Source of the DNA: an uncultured Chloracidobacterium sp.
GTDB lineage: Bacteria > Acidobacteriota > Blastocatellia > Pyrinomonadales > Pyrinomonadaceae
DNA length: 25,138 nucleotides
NCBI GenBank assembly: GCA_937941715.1
Contig: CALDGX010000195.1
Span: 1-25,138, forward strand
Reading direction: 5' to 3'
Positions 8,282 through 15,131 of this stretch are shown here, piece after piece. The position numbers were made by a program, and so were the translations under genes. Below the pieces are notes generated by a model, which was not told the DNA's origin, searched no databases, and saw nothing but the letters and a program-made list of their open reading frames with translations. Each line of letters opens with the position of its first letter. Within the stretch, counting starts at the first letter, position 1.

Positions 8282-9298
8282 ATGCGGACGTTACGACCTA
8301 TTTTGATCATCGCGATTGCGGTGCTTTTGACCCAAACAGTGAAAGCTGATTGGGTCAAACTGCGTTCGGCAAGCCTCGCGTGGTTCCACGATGTGACGTT
8401 CACCGACAAAAACAACGGATGGATAGTCGGGTCGGGCGGAACGGTTCTCACTACGACCGACGGCGGCTCAACGTGGGCCCCGATGCGGAAATTCTCCAAT
8501 GACAATCTGACCGCGATCCACTTTGAAAATGAAAGATCGGGTTGGATCCTTTGCCAACGCGATATCTATAGCCGCGGCGACCGATCAGTATCATACTTGC
8601 GCCGGACGACCGACGGCGGCCGTACATGGGAGACGGTCGAGTTTGACGGCGGCGGCCGTGAACGGGTCGCGAGATTGATGTTTGACGGCAAGGGAAGTGC
8701 GGTCGCGATCGGCGAGGGCGGAATTTTTTACAGACTATCCGAGGACGGCAAGACCTGGAAACGCACGGTCTCGTCGATCAAGTATCTTTTGCTCGGCGGC
8801 GATTTTGTCGACGGAGCGTTCGGGGCGATCGTCGGAGCGGGCGGTACAGTAATGTTTACCGATGATTATGGCGTGACGTGGGAAGCGGCGACGCTGCTCG
8901 GCAGCAGAAACGCGAGATTCAACTCCGTTTTCTTCTCCAGCCGAAAATTCGGTTGGGCGGTCGGTTCGGGCGGTTCGATAATCGCATCGGTCGGGGGCGG
9001 CCGGCTATGGCGTACGCAGACGTCCGGCGTCGATACCGACCTGACCGATGTTTTCTTCACGACCGACAGGTCGGGCTGGGCCGTCGGCGACAAGGGGACG
9101 ATCATCCGGACCACCAACGGCGGAGGACATTGGCTGCCGGTCAACAGCCGTACCGAACACCGCCTCGAACGAGTCTATTTTCACGGGGAAAAGGGCTGGG
9201 CGGTCGGATTTGGCGGTACCATCCTACGCTATTCTGACGACGGTGCTCCCTCAGCTGACGGCAGGCCGACGATCAAACCCCGTACCGAACCGCGATAG
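8282..9298 (+). CDS. Exported YCF48/HCF136-like beta-propeller protein
   Basis: I take the ATG at 8282 because AGGA at 8267-8270 is well spaced from it; a TTG two codons earlier is possible. A signal peptide (MRTLRPILIIAIAVLLTQTV, cut after KA) leads into repeated propeller blades. Each blade has a GWxVGxGG-type strand followed by a TTDGGxTW-type turn. Examples are GWIVGSGGTVLTTTDGGSTW, GAIVGAGGTVMFTDDYGVTW, GWAVGSGGSIIA, GWAVGDKGTIIRTTNGGGHW and GWAVGFGGTILRY. In cyanobacteria the fold acts in photosystem II assembly; nothing photosynthetic is nearby, so that function is not transferable. Only 21 nt separate it from the export gene, which suggests a role in exopolysaccharide assembly or surface recognition. 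The fold is firm, the role unknown. Confidence 0.88.
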   Translation: MRTLRPILIIAIAVLLTQTVKADWVKLRSASLAWFHDVTFTDKNNGWIVGSGGTVLTTTDGGSTWAPMRKFSNDNLTAIHFENERSGWILCQRDIYSRGDRSVSYLRRTTDGGRTWETVEFDGGGRERVARLMFDGKGSAVAIGEGGIFYRLSEDGKTWKRTVSSIKYLLLGGDFVDGAFGAIVGAGGTVMFTDDYGVTWEAATLLGSRNARFNSVFFSSRKFGWAVGSGGSIIASVGGGRLWRTQTSGVDTDLTDVFFTTDRSGWAVGDKGTIIRTTNGGGHWLPVNSRTEHRLERVYFHGEKGWAVGFGGTILRYSDDGAPSADGRPTIKPRTEPR

Positions 9299-9367
9299 TG
9301 AGTGGTCGTTTTCGTTAAACCTGACAAACTTGATCTTGTGCCAAACGTGTCGATGAGATCGGCCGAC

Positions 9368-10123
9368 TTACCCGACCCGATATGAATACTCGACCATCTT
9401 AATAGCTCCGACCGGCTTTCCATTCTTGCCGGCAGGGACGAAGGTCATTCGGGTCGCTGCATCTATCGACCATTCGCTGCAGTTCTTACGCCATTTTGAC
9501 GTCGGCACGGCCATCACCGTCTTACCATCCGGAAAGAAAAACACCTGAAGTTGTACGGTAACATCGAGGCCGTATCGCTCTACGCAGTTTGTCGCCGAAA
9601 TGGCCGGCCTCGGCTTGGTGAGGATCTTTACGTCCACATCCGTTTCAGATGAGCGGTAAAATTCTGTCCCGGTCCGGACGACCTTATTCACGTTAAAGAG
9701 GATATTCGCTTTTTGCCGCCATTCGTTATCAAAATTTGTCGCGGATATTGTTTCTAAAAGACTCTCGGCACTTGCGAGGCTCGCCGCAAAAGTATCCGAC
9801 GATCCGCCGAGTGAGGCGAGAAACGAAGGCTTGGCGGGATCCTCTTTCCATTTTTCGAATGAATCTTCGAACATCGCGTAACCGTTCCGGAACGAACGAT
9901 CGAATGCCGCCAGGGCGTCCTTTTTCTTTCCGACGGCATTCAGCGAAAGCCCGAGGATCCTGAGGTCTACCGGATCACTGCTATCCTTTAGGAGACTGAC
10001 CGCTCCGGCATAGTCCTTTGCACGAAACTTCTCATATCCGTCCTTGGTGAGCGGGCTCTGAGCTTTCACGGCTGAAAAACAAGCCGTGAAAGCCAGAACC
10101 AATATGACGGAATATAATTTCAT
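9368..10123 (-). CDS. Exported TPR protein with TonB C-terminal-like domain
   Basis: The start is the ATG at 10123, preceded by GAAGAGG at normal spacing; the open frame further upstream runs into secA. The 251-residue product has a signal peptide (MKLYSVILVLAFTACFSAVK, cut after Ala21 or possibly lipidated at Cys15 of a poor FTAC lipobox). Residues about 25-90 hold one or two TPR-like helical pairs (GYEKFRAKDYAGAVSLLKD, then ALAAFDRSFRNGY). The C-terminal 80 residues resemble a TonB-C fold: VTVQLQVFFFPDGKTVMAVP, a helix DAATRMTFVPAGKNGKPVG, and a closing VEYSY strand. Cys180 and Cys215 could form a disulfide. It starts 19 nt after the secA stop, so it is probably cotranscribed with secA. There is no transmembrane anchor for energy coupling, so a true TonB role is unlikely. 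Confidence 0.75.
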   Translation of the reverse strand: MKLYSVILVLAFTACFSAVKAQSPLTKDGYEKFRAKDYAGAVSLLKDSSDPVDLRILGLSLNAVGKKKDALAAFDRSFRNGYAMFEDSFEKWKEDPAKPSFLASLGGSSDTFAASLASAESLLETISATNFDNEWRQKANILFNVNKVVRTGTEFYRSSETDVDVKILTKPRPAISATNCVERYGLDVTVQLQVFFFPDGKTVMAVPTSKWRKNCSEWSIDAATRMTFVPAGKNGKPVGAIKMVEYSYRVG

Positions 10124-10142
10124 GAAAGCCTCTTCGGCGAAG

Positions 10143-12950
10143 CTACGCTCCGGCGCCGTGACATTTTTTGAACTTCTTGCCCGAGCCGCAGTGACACGGG
10201 TCATTGGGCTTCATTTTCGGGGTGTCGCGGACGAACGGAGTGTGGCGGGCGGCCTCGGCACCGGCGGCCTCGGCACCGGACATCGCTCCGGTAAACGCCA
10301 TTCCGGCCGCCTGACGGCGAGCCCGCTGCATCTCAAGCCGCTCAAGGCGTTCGATCTCTTCCTGTTCGTCACGCTGGACGATCTCGAGGTTGAACAGAGC
10401 CTTGACCGTATTGGTATCGATGCGGTCGAGCATGTCCTGAAACATATCAAATGACTGCTTTTTATACTCGACAAGCGGGTCTTTCTGCCCGTAACCGACC
10501 AGGCCGATACCTTGCTTTACGTGATCGATCGACAGCAGATGGTCTTTCCACTGGCTGTCGATGATGTTGAGCATAATGTAGCGCTCATACGCCCGAAGCG
10601 ATTCGCCGCCGGCAAGTGTTTCCTTTTCGGCGTAATTGGCGGACGCCTTTTGCCAGATGAGCTCCTGGATCTCATCGGGCTTCATCGTCTTGAAATTGAC
10701 GCCGGCGTCGCGTGCGGGGTCGATCGCATATATGCTTTCGATCTCGGCTGCATAGGTGTTGACGTCCCACTGGTCCGGTGTGACCGTAAGGCTCAACATA
10801 CTGTCCGTAAGATCGTGGAGCAGGTCGCGGGCGACACCATTTTCTCCAAGTAGATACTCGCGGTGCTCGGGTTCGAACATCAATTGTCGCCGCAAGCCAT
10901 AGATCGTCTCGCGCTGACGGTTCATGACGTCGTCATATTTGAGGACGTGTTTACGAGTTTCAAAGTTTCGTGCCTCGACCGCCTTTTGGGCACGCTCGAT
11001 CTGTTTCGAGACGGTCTTTGACTCGATAGCGACGCCCTTTTCCATTCCCAGCCATTCCATCATTGACCGGACCTTATCTCCGGCAAAGATACGCATCAGA
11101 TCGTCTTCGAGCGAGAGAACGAACCGCGAGCTGCCCGGGTCGCCCTGACGGCCGGCGCGTCCGCGGAGCTGATTGTCGATACGTCTGGACTCGTGACGCT
11201 CGGTTCCGAGAATGTGGAGTCCGCCGATCGATGTCACCTCTTTATGCTCCTCGGCGACGACGGCTTTAGCTTTTCGCAGCTGCTCTTCAAACTGTTCTTC
11301 GGTCGCCTCGTCGGGATTTATCTCCATCCGTTTGAGGTAGTCGCGGGCCAGAGATTCCGGATTGCCGCCGAGCAAAATATCGGTACCGCGGCCGGCCATG
11401 TTGGTCGCGATCGTCACTGCACCCTTGCGTCCGGCCTGAGCGATGATCTCGGCTTCCTGCTCGTGGTACTTTGCGTTCAGCACTTTGTGCGGCACGCCGA
11501 TGGCCTTCAGCTTGCTTGAAATGAGCTCTGAATTTTCGACCGACACGGTACCGACCAGGACCGGTCGGCCCTCGCTGTGCAGCCCTTTGATCTCGTCAAC
11601 GACCGCGTCCCATTTTTCGGGCAGCGTACGATAGATCACATCGGGCGTGTCCTGACGGACCATCGGCTGGTTGGTCGGGATCATGACCACGTCGAGCCCG
11701 TAAACCGAACCGAATTCTTCGGCCTCGGTCTCGGCAGTGCCGGTCATGCCGCCGAGCTTTTCGTACATACGAAAGTAGTTTTGCAGCGTGATCGTCGCCA
11801 GCGTCTGATTTTCGCGTTCGATCTTGACGCCCTCTTTGGCCTCAACTGCCTGATGCAGTCCGTCGGACCAGCGGCGTCCATGCATCAGGCGGCCCGTAAA
11901 GTCGTCAACGATGATGACCTCGCCGTCCTGAACAACGTAATGATGGTCGCGCTTGTACAACGTGTGGGCCTTGAGAGCCTGTTCGACGCAATGGAGCAGG
12001 TCCATATTTGACGGGTCATACAGGTTCGAAACGCCCAGCAGACGCTCGGCCTTTGAGACACCGGCCTCGGTAAGTACGGACGAGTGATTTTTTTCGTCGA
12101 GCAGATAGTCGCCCGTCGTGACCTTTGTTTCTTCGTCCTTATGGCCGCGTTCGAGATGCGGAATGATCTCGTTCGCGGTGAAATACTTATCGGTCGCTTC
12201 GTCCGACGCGCCAGAGATGATGAGCGGGGTACGGGCTTCGTCGATGAGGATCGAGTCGACTTCGTCAATGATCGCAAAATAATGGTCCGGTTGGACAAGC
12301 GAATCGACGTCGAACTTCATATTATCGCGGAGATAGTCGAAGCCAAATTCGTTATTCGTGCCATAGGTTATGTCGCACGCATAGGCGTCCTTGCGTTCGA
12401 CATCGTCCATATCGTTCTGGATACAGCCGACGGTCAGGCCGAGGAATTTATGGATCTTGCCCATCCATTCGGCGTCGCGTGAGGCAAGGTAGTCATTGAC
12501 GGTGACGACGTGGACGCCGCGTCCCGTCAACCCGTTAAGATACGACGGCAACGTCGCGACAAGCGTTTTACCTTCACCGGTCCTCATTTCAGCGATACGG
12601 CCCTGGTGAAGGGCGACGCCGCCGATCATCTGAACGTCAAAGTGCCGCATTCCGGTCACGCGCCGCGAGCCTTCGCGAACGGTCGCAAACGCTTCCGGCA
12701 GGATCTTATGCAGTATTTCCTGTTCGGCCTTGCGGCGTTCTTCCTTGTCGTCGATCCCCTCGATATGGCGGGTGATCATTTCCTTAAACTTAGGGGTTTG
12801 GGCTTTTAACTCGTCATCGGACATTGCCTGGAGTTTCGGTTCCCAATCGTTTATCTGCTGGATGATCGGCTTTACATTCTTCAAAAAGATGTCGCTCGAT
12901 GATCCAAATATCTTCTTAACCAACTTATCTGCAAAACTATTAACTGCCAT
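10143..12950 (-). CDS. secA: SecA, preprotein translocase ATPase
   Basis: SecA drives post-translational export through SecYEG. The start is the ATG at 12950, with AGAGGA 4 nt upstream and the family-typical opening (NSFADKLVKKIFGSSSD); an upstream in-frame TTG at 13082 is rejected. In the 935-residue protein Walker A is MRTGEGKT (122-129) and the DEVDSILIDEARTPLIISG block begins at 229. AGRGTDILLGGNPE and the GRAGRQGDPGSSRF motif VI region are intact. The helical scaffold and wing follow, then an Ala/Glu linker. The C-terminus ends in a zinc-binding PCHCGSGKKFKKCHG tail that normally contacts SecB or the ribosome. The linker carries a perfect 15-bp tandem duplication (10248-10277). Upstream is a structured 206-nt leader; downstream a TPR/TonB-C-like gene follows closely. 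Confidence 0.98.
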   Translation of the reverse strand: MAVNSFADKLVKKIFGSSSDIFLKNVKPIIQQINDWEPKLQAMSDDELKAQTPKFKEMITRHIEGIDDKEERRKAEQEILHKILPEAFATVREGSRRVTGMRHFDVQMIGGVALHQGRIAEMRTGEGKTLVATLPSYLNGLTGRGVHVVTVNDYLASRDAEWMGKIHKFLGLTVGCIQNDMDDVERKDAYACDITYGTNNEFGFDYLRDNMKFDVDSLVQPDHYFAIIDEVDSILIDEARTPLIISGASDEATDKYFTANEIIPHLERGHKDEETKVTTGDYLLDEKNHSSVLTEAGVSKAERLLGVSNLYDPSNMDLLHCVEQALKAHTLYKRDHHYVVQDGEVIIVDDFTGRLMHGRRWSDGLHQAVEAKEGVKIERENQTLATITLQNYFRMYEKLGGMTGTAETEAEEFGSVYGLDVVMIPTNQPMVRQDTPDVIYRTLPEKWDAVVDEIKGLHSEGRPVLVGTVSVENSELISSKLKAIGVPHKVLNAKYHEQEAEIIAQAGRKGAVTIATNMAGRGTDILLGGNPESLARDYLKRMEINPDEATEEQFEEQLRKAKAVVAEEHKEVTSIGGLHILGTERHESRRIDNQLRGRAGRQGDPGSSRFVLSLEDDLMRIFAGDKVRSMMEWLGMEKGVAIESKTVSKQIERAQKAVEARNFETRKHVLKYDDVMNRQRETIYGLRRQLMFEPEHREYLLGENGVARDLLHDLTDSMLSLTVTPDQWDVNTYAAEIESIYAIDPARDAGVNFKTMKPDEIQELIWQKASANYAEKETLAGGESLRAYERYIMLNIIDSQWKDHLLSIDHVKQGIGLVGYGQKDPLVEYKKQSFDMFQDMLDRIDTNTVKALFNLEIVQRDEQEEIERLERLEMQRARRQAAGMAFTGAMSGAEAAGAEAARHTPFVRDTPKMKPNDPCHCGSGKKFKKCHGAGA
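10248..10277. repeat. Perfect 15-bp tandem duplication inside the secA linker
   Basis: The unit GGCGGCCTCGGCACC occurs twice in a row. On the coding strand it adds a second Gly-Ala-Glu-Ala-Ala to the flexible linker between the helical scaffold and the zinc-binding tail. In-frame repeats in this linker should be neutral. Confidence 0.9.
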
Positions 12951-12954
12951 TATT

Positions 12955-12960
12955 TCCTCT
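12955..12960 (-). promoter_or_regulatory. Ribosome binding site that fixes the secA start
   Basis: On the - strand this reads AGAGGA, 4 nt before the ATG at 12950. It selects this start over the in-frame TTG at 13082, which has no ribosome site. A small GC-rich hairpin (arms 12972-12976 and 12980-12984, CGGTC/GACCG) ends about 10 nt upstream of it and could modulate access. Confidence 0.8.
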
Positions 12961-13009
12961 TTTAGGCCTGGCGGTCCCGGACCGTCCCAAACCTGTCGAT
13001 ATCCCGCCG

Positions 13010-13083
13010 GTTGCGTCGACAAAATGAATTTTGTCCCGCGTTTGCAATCAAATAGATTGCAGTATGGTGCGCGATGACGCAAC
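13010..13083 (-). promoter_or_regulatory. Structured secA leader: nested inverted repeats forming a three-way junction
   Basis: Three perfect complementary pairs are nested here. The outer arms are 13010-13017 (GTTGCGTC) and 13076-13083 (GACGCAAC). Inside them, 13018-13025 (GACAAAAT) pairs with 13028-13035 (ATTTTGTC), directly abutting the outer arm. TGCAATC at 13043-13049 pairs with GATTGCA at 13055-13061 across a 5-nt loop. Read on the - strand, this gives a three-way junction RNA that begins 73 nt after the stop of the upstream small gene and ends 59 nt before the secA ATG. The short-centred repeat could alternatively be a DNA operator. I do not recognise a known riboswitch class. The pairing is seen directly; an RNA role is inferred. 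Confidence 0.55.
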
Positions 13084-13156
13084 TCCCAACGAAAAAAAAC
13101 TGATGAAAAAGGCGGGGGCTTTTAAAATTGGATGGCCCGCTCGCCACTGCCGCGAA

Positions 13157-13600
13157 TTACGAAAGCGGAGCGTCGAGACCGGCACGGGGAAGATTGGTGA
13201 CCAGAACGAAACGGCTGAATGGAATGTTTGGGGCACTCGGGTAGGAGGCCGTACCGATCGCGTGGGTCGCACGCAGGCCCTCGAGATCAGGCTTTTCGGA
13301 GTTCGGCGGCAGAAATGCCGCTTCCTCGCCGATGGTGCGAAATTGAGAGAGAAATCTCTGGATCGAGGCGGTGACCCTGCCCTCAGCTTCCGGCTTCAGG
13401 CTGCGTTCACTATCGTCAGACGCTGAGTCCGGCTTGGTGTCGAGATCGTCCTTGTATTCGATCTCGTCCTTGACGTCGAACTGCCGCGTCATCGCTGCTT
13501 GGGCCAGCACCTGCGGCGTCGCGCCGACGAGCACCAGGCCGAGATAGACGCCCAGTGTCGCGAGGACAAGTATCGAATTGTGGCTCTTATGTTTCGTCAA
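13157..13600 (-). CDS. Small exported protein of unknown function directly upstream of secA
   Basis: The 147-residue ORF starts with TTG at 13600, 3 nt after the TAA of the preceding gene, so it is probably translationally coupled; there is no clear ribosome site of its own. Residues 9-33 form a hydrophobic signal or anchor ending in VLAQA, an acceptable signal-peptidase site. The mature part begins with an acidic region (about 41-65, rich in Asp/Glu), continues with a helix (VTASIQRFLSQFRTI) and ends PNIPFSRFVLVTNLPRAGL plus five residues. The Arg139-Ala140-Gly141 near the C-terminus and the location upstream of secA recall E. coli SecM, but the critical proline after RAG is absent and overall similarity is not evident. 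No family is recognised. The reading frame and coupling are convincing; the role is speculative. Confidence 0.65.
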   Translation of the reverse strand: MTKHKSHNSILVLATLGVYLGLVLVGATPQVLAQAAMTRQFDVKDEIEYKDDLDTKPDSASDDSERSLKPEAEGRVTASIQRFLSQFRTIGEEAAFLPPNSEKPDLEGLRATHAIGTASYPSAPNIPFSRFVLVTNLPRAGLDAPLS

Positions 13601-13603
13601 AGT

Positions 13604-14995
13604 TTATTTCTTGGCCGTGTTGTCACCCGGCCGAAGCGTGGCATTGCCATTCGGCTGTTTGGGGGCGGCCTTTTGCTCAGCGAGCTTACGCTGGATCATC
13701 GGCAGTGCGATCTGCTTAGGAATCACAAAGCGGATCACGACCTTTTTGCCCTCGACCTCGATCTTGGCTCCCTCAAGCAGGACCAGGTCGTCCTTGTCAT
13801 TCTGATCGGCGTTGGGGCCGGTCTTGGCACTTTTGGCAAGGCCGATAGCGAAATCGAGGCTGCTCTTAATGGAACGGGCACGTGTTTCGCTTTCCATTTC
13901 AGACTGGACGATGCCCGTGATGTTGAGGTCGTCCTGCTGAAGCAATAAGCCGAAATCCTTTCCGCTCAATCCGGTCAGGTACTGCAGATAACCGCTGTCA
14001 TTGATCGCCTCGATCGACTCTTTGACAACGTCGATTATCTTCTCATCATTACTGGCGGCCTGAACGTATCTGAACGATTTCGGGTCGAGCTTGTTGTCCT
14101 TGGTCAGTTTTCCGTTGGCGTTGACGATAAAGGCCGAGTCGAGCCGCACCTGGTTCTTGTCGAGCAATTCGTTAACGCTGTTAGCGAGGTCAACGAAAGG
14201 ACGCTTGTTGATGATCGGCGATCCATCCGGATTTGTCGCGGCGGCCTGAGTATCGGCGGCCGGATCCTTTTTCGGCCCTGTTCCCGGAATTCCCGGGATC
14301 GAGCCGTCAGGATTTGTCTGCGGCACGTTGGCGTTGACCTTACCGGGCCGCTTCTTATTTAGTCCGGGCTTTGTGTCACCGACGGTCGAATCCTCGATCG
14401 TCGGCAGATCATTGTCGTCAACGACGTCAGCACGCGGTTTCGGTGCCTTCGGCTTAGTGGCCAAAAGCCCGCCACGCTGCGGCGGCGGAAATGATGCCGG
14501 CGGCGGAGGCGTGTAAGCAGGTATCCCCGGAGCGAGCATGCCATCGGGCAGCGTGCTGTTCTGTTGGGACTGCTGGATCATCTCCCACTGCACAGGGTTG
14601 GCGATCTGAAAGTATCCTTCCGGGTACGACAGCGGCGGCGTCACACCTGTCACGTCGATATACGTGATCTCGGCGTCAGCAAGATCCGTCTTCTCGTATG
14701 CCGCATCGACGTATTCGCGATCCGTCCCAAATAACATCGCACCGACGTAAACCGTGTCCAGAGCCTGGCAAACACTGCCCACGAGCGGACTGTCACAACC
14801 CTTCATGGTAAGTACCGAGGTTTGCGCGAAAACCAGCAACGCCAGCACATTTGCAAGTGCCGACGCGCCAAGGATCTTGTAGATCCTGGGCGATAACTCC
14901 CACGATTTGATCTCATAATCGCCAAAGAGCTCCGCCTCGTCAGATTCGACAGGTCGTGCGGTCTCGTCGGTATGAAATAATTGCTGCTCAAACAT
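13604..14995 (-). CDS. Membrane-anchored protein of unknown function with Pro-rich linker
   Basis: The 463-residue protein has an acidic N-terminal cytoplasmic stretch of about 40 residues. A single membrane span (about 42-62, ILGASALANVLALLVFAQTS) and a short Cys-containing domain follow. A long Pro/Lys/Asp-rich linker (about 150-250, including PAYTPPPPASFPPP) leads to a C-terminal alpha/beta-looking domain. That domain runs from FVDLANSVNELLDKNQVRL through a strand-like VVIRFVIPK to a Lys/Gln-rich end. A TNPDGS motif occurs twice in the linker. The layout (anchor, proline linker, periplasmic domain) resembles TonB-type or envelope-spanning proteins, but I cannot assign a family. No ribosome site precedes the ATG at 14995. 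It is the first gene of a probable - strand operon with the 147-residue protein and perhaps secA. Confidence 0.75.
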   Translation of the reverse strand: MFEQQLFHTDETARPVESDEAELFGDYEIKSWELSPRIYKILGASALANVLALLVFAQTSVLTMKGCDSPLVGSVCQALDTVYVGAMLFGTDREYVDAAYEKTDLADAEITYIDVTGVTPPLSYPEGYFQIANPVQWEMIQQSQQNSTLPDGMLAPGIPAYTPPPPASFPPPQRGGLLATKPKAPKPRADVVDDNDLPTIEDSTVGDTKPGLNKKRPGKVNANVPQTNPDGSIPGIPGTGPKKDPAADTQAAATNPDGSPIINKRPFVDLANSVNELLDKNQVRLDSAFIVNANGKLTKDNKLDPKSFRYVQAASNDEKIIDVVKESIEAINDSGYLQYLTGLSGKDFGLLLQQDDLNITGIVQSEMESETRARSIKSSLDFAIGLAKSAKTGPNADQNDKDDLVLLEGAKIEVEGKKVVIRFVIPKQIALPMIQRKLAEQKAAPKQPNGNATLRPGDNTAKK

Positions 14996-15060
14996 AAAGA
15001 AATAGCGTCCGGTTATAAATACGGCCCTAAAAATACAAAGCCTCGGAATTTAGACGCATT

Positions 15061-15082
15061 GTTCGCATAATTCGTTGCGAAC
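15061..15082. promoter_or_regulatory. Inverted repeat in the divergent promoter region, candidate operator
   Basis: GTTCGCA at 15061-15067 is perfectly complementary to TGCGAAC at 15076-15082, with 8 nt between. It lies between the divergent starts at 14995 (-) and 15132 (+), roughly centred, which is where a shared operator would sit. No regulator is identified. Confidence 0.4.
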
Positions 15083-15097
15083 CAACTTTCGATTTTA

Positions 15098-15119
15098 CCA
15101 TTATCGACGGCGAAAATGG
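15098..15119 (+). promoter_or_regulatory. Leader hairpin abutting the helicase ribosome site
   Basis: CCATTATCG (15098-15106) pairs with CGAAAATGG (15111-15119) over a 4-nt loop with one A-A mismatch. The 3' arm ends in the first GG of the ribosome-binding stretch GGAAGGA (15118-15124) that serves the TTG start at 15132, so folding could reduce initiation. Confidence 0.4.
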
Positions 15120-15131
15120 AAGGATTAGACT

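Noticed and set aside
12951..13082. In-frame extension of SecA upstream to a TTG at 13082
   Set aside because: It has no ribosome site and is not in the family; the ATG at 12950 has AGAGGA and the standard SecA N-terminus. The open frame over the leader is incidental.
13100..13106. CTGATGA on the + strand near the three-way junction, like a hammerhead ribozyme core
   Set aside because: The following stem is a weak 5-bp A-U-rich pair and the required GAAA after it is absent (AAAA instead). The three stems at 13010-13083 are not arranged around it.
13091..13125. Weak hairpin (AAAAG/CTTTT) followed on the - strand by T8, a possible terminator before secA
   Set aside because: The stem is only five mostly A-T pairs and the T-run is 7 nt away, so I do not call a terminator. 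It may still matter for transcription into secA.
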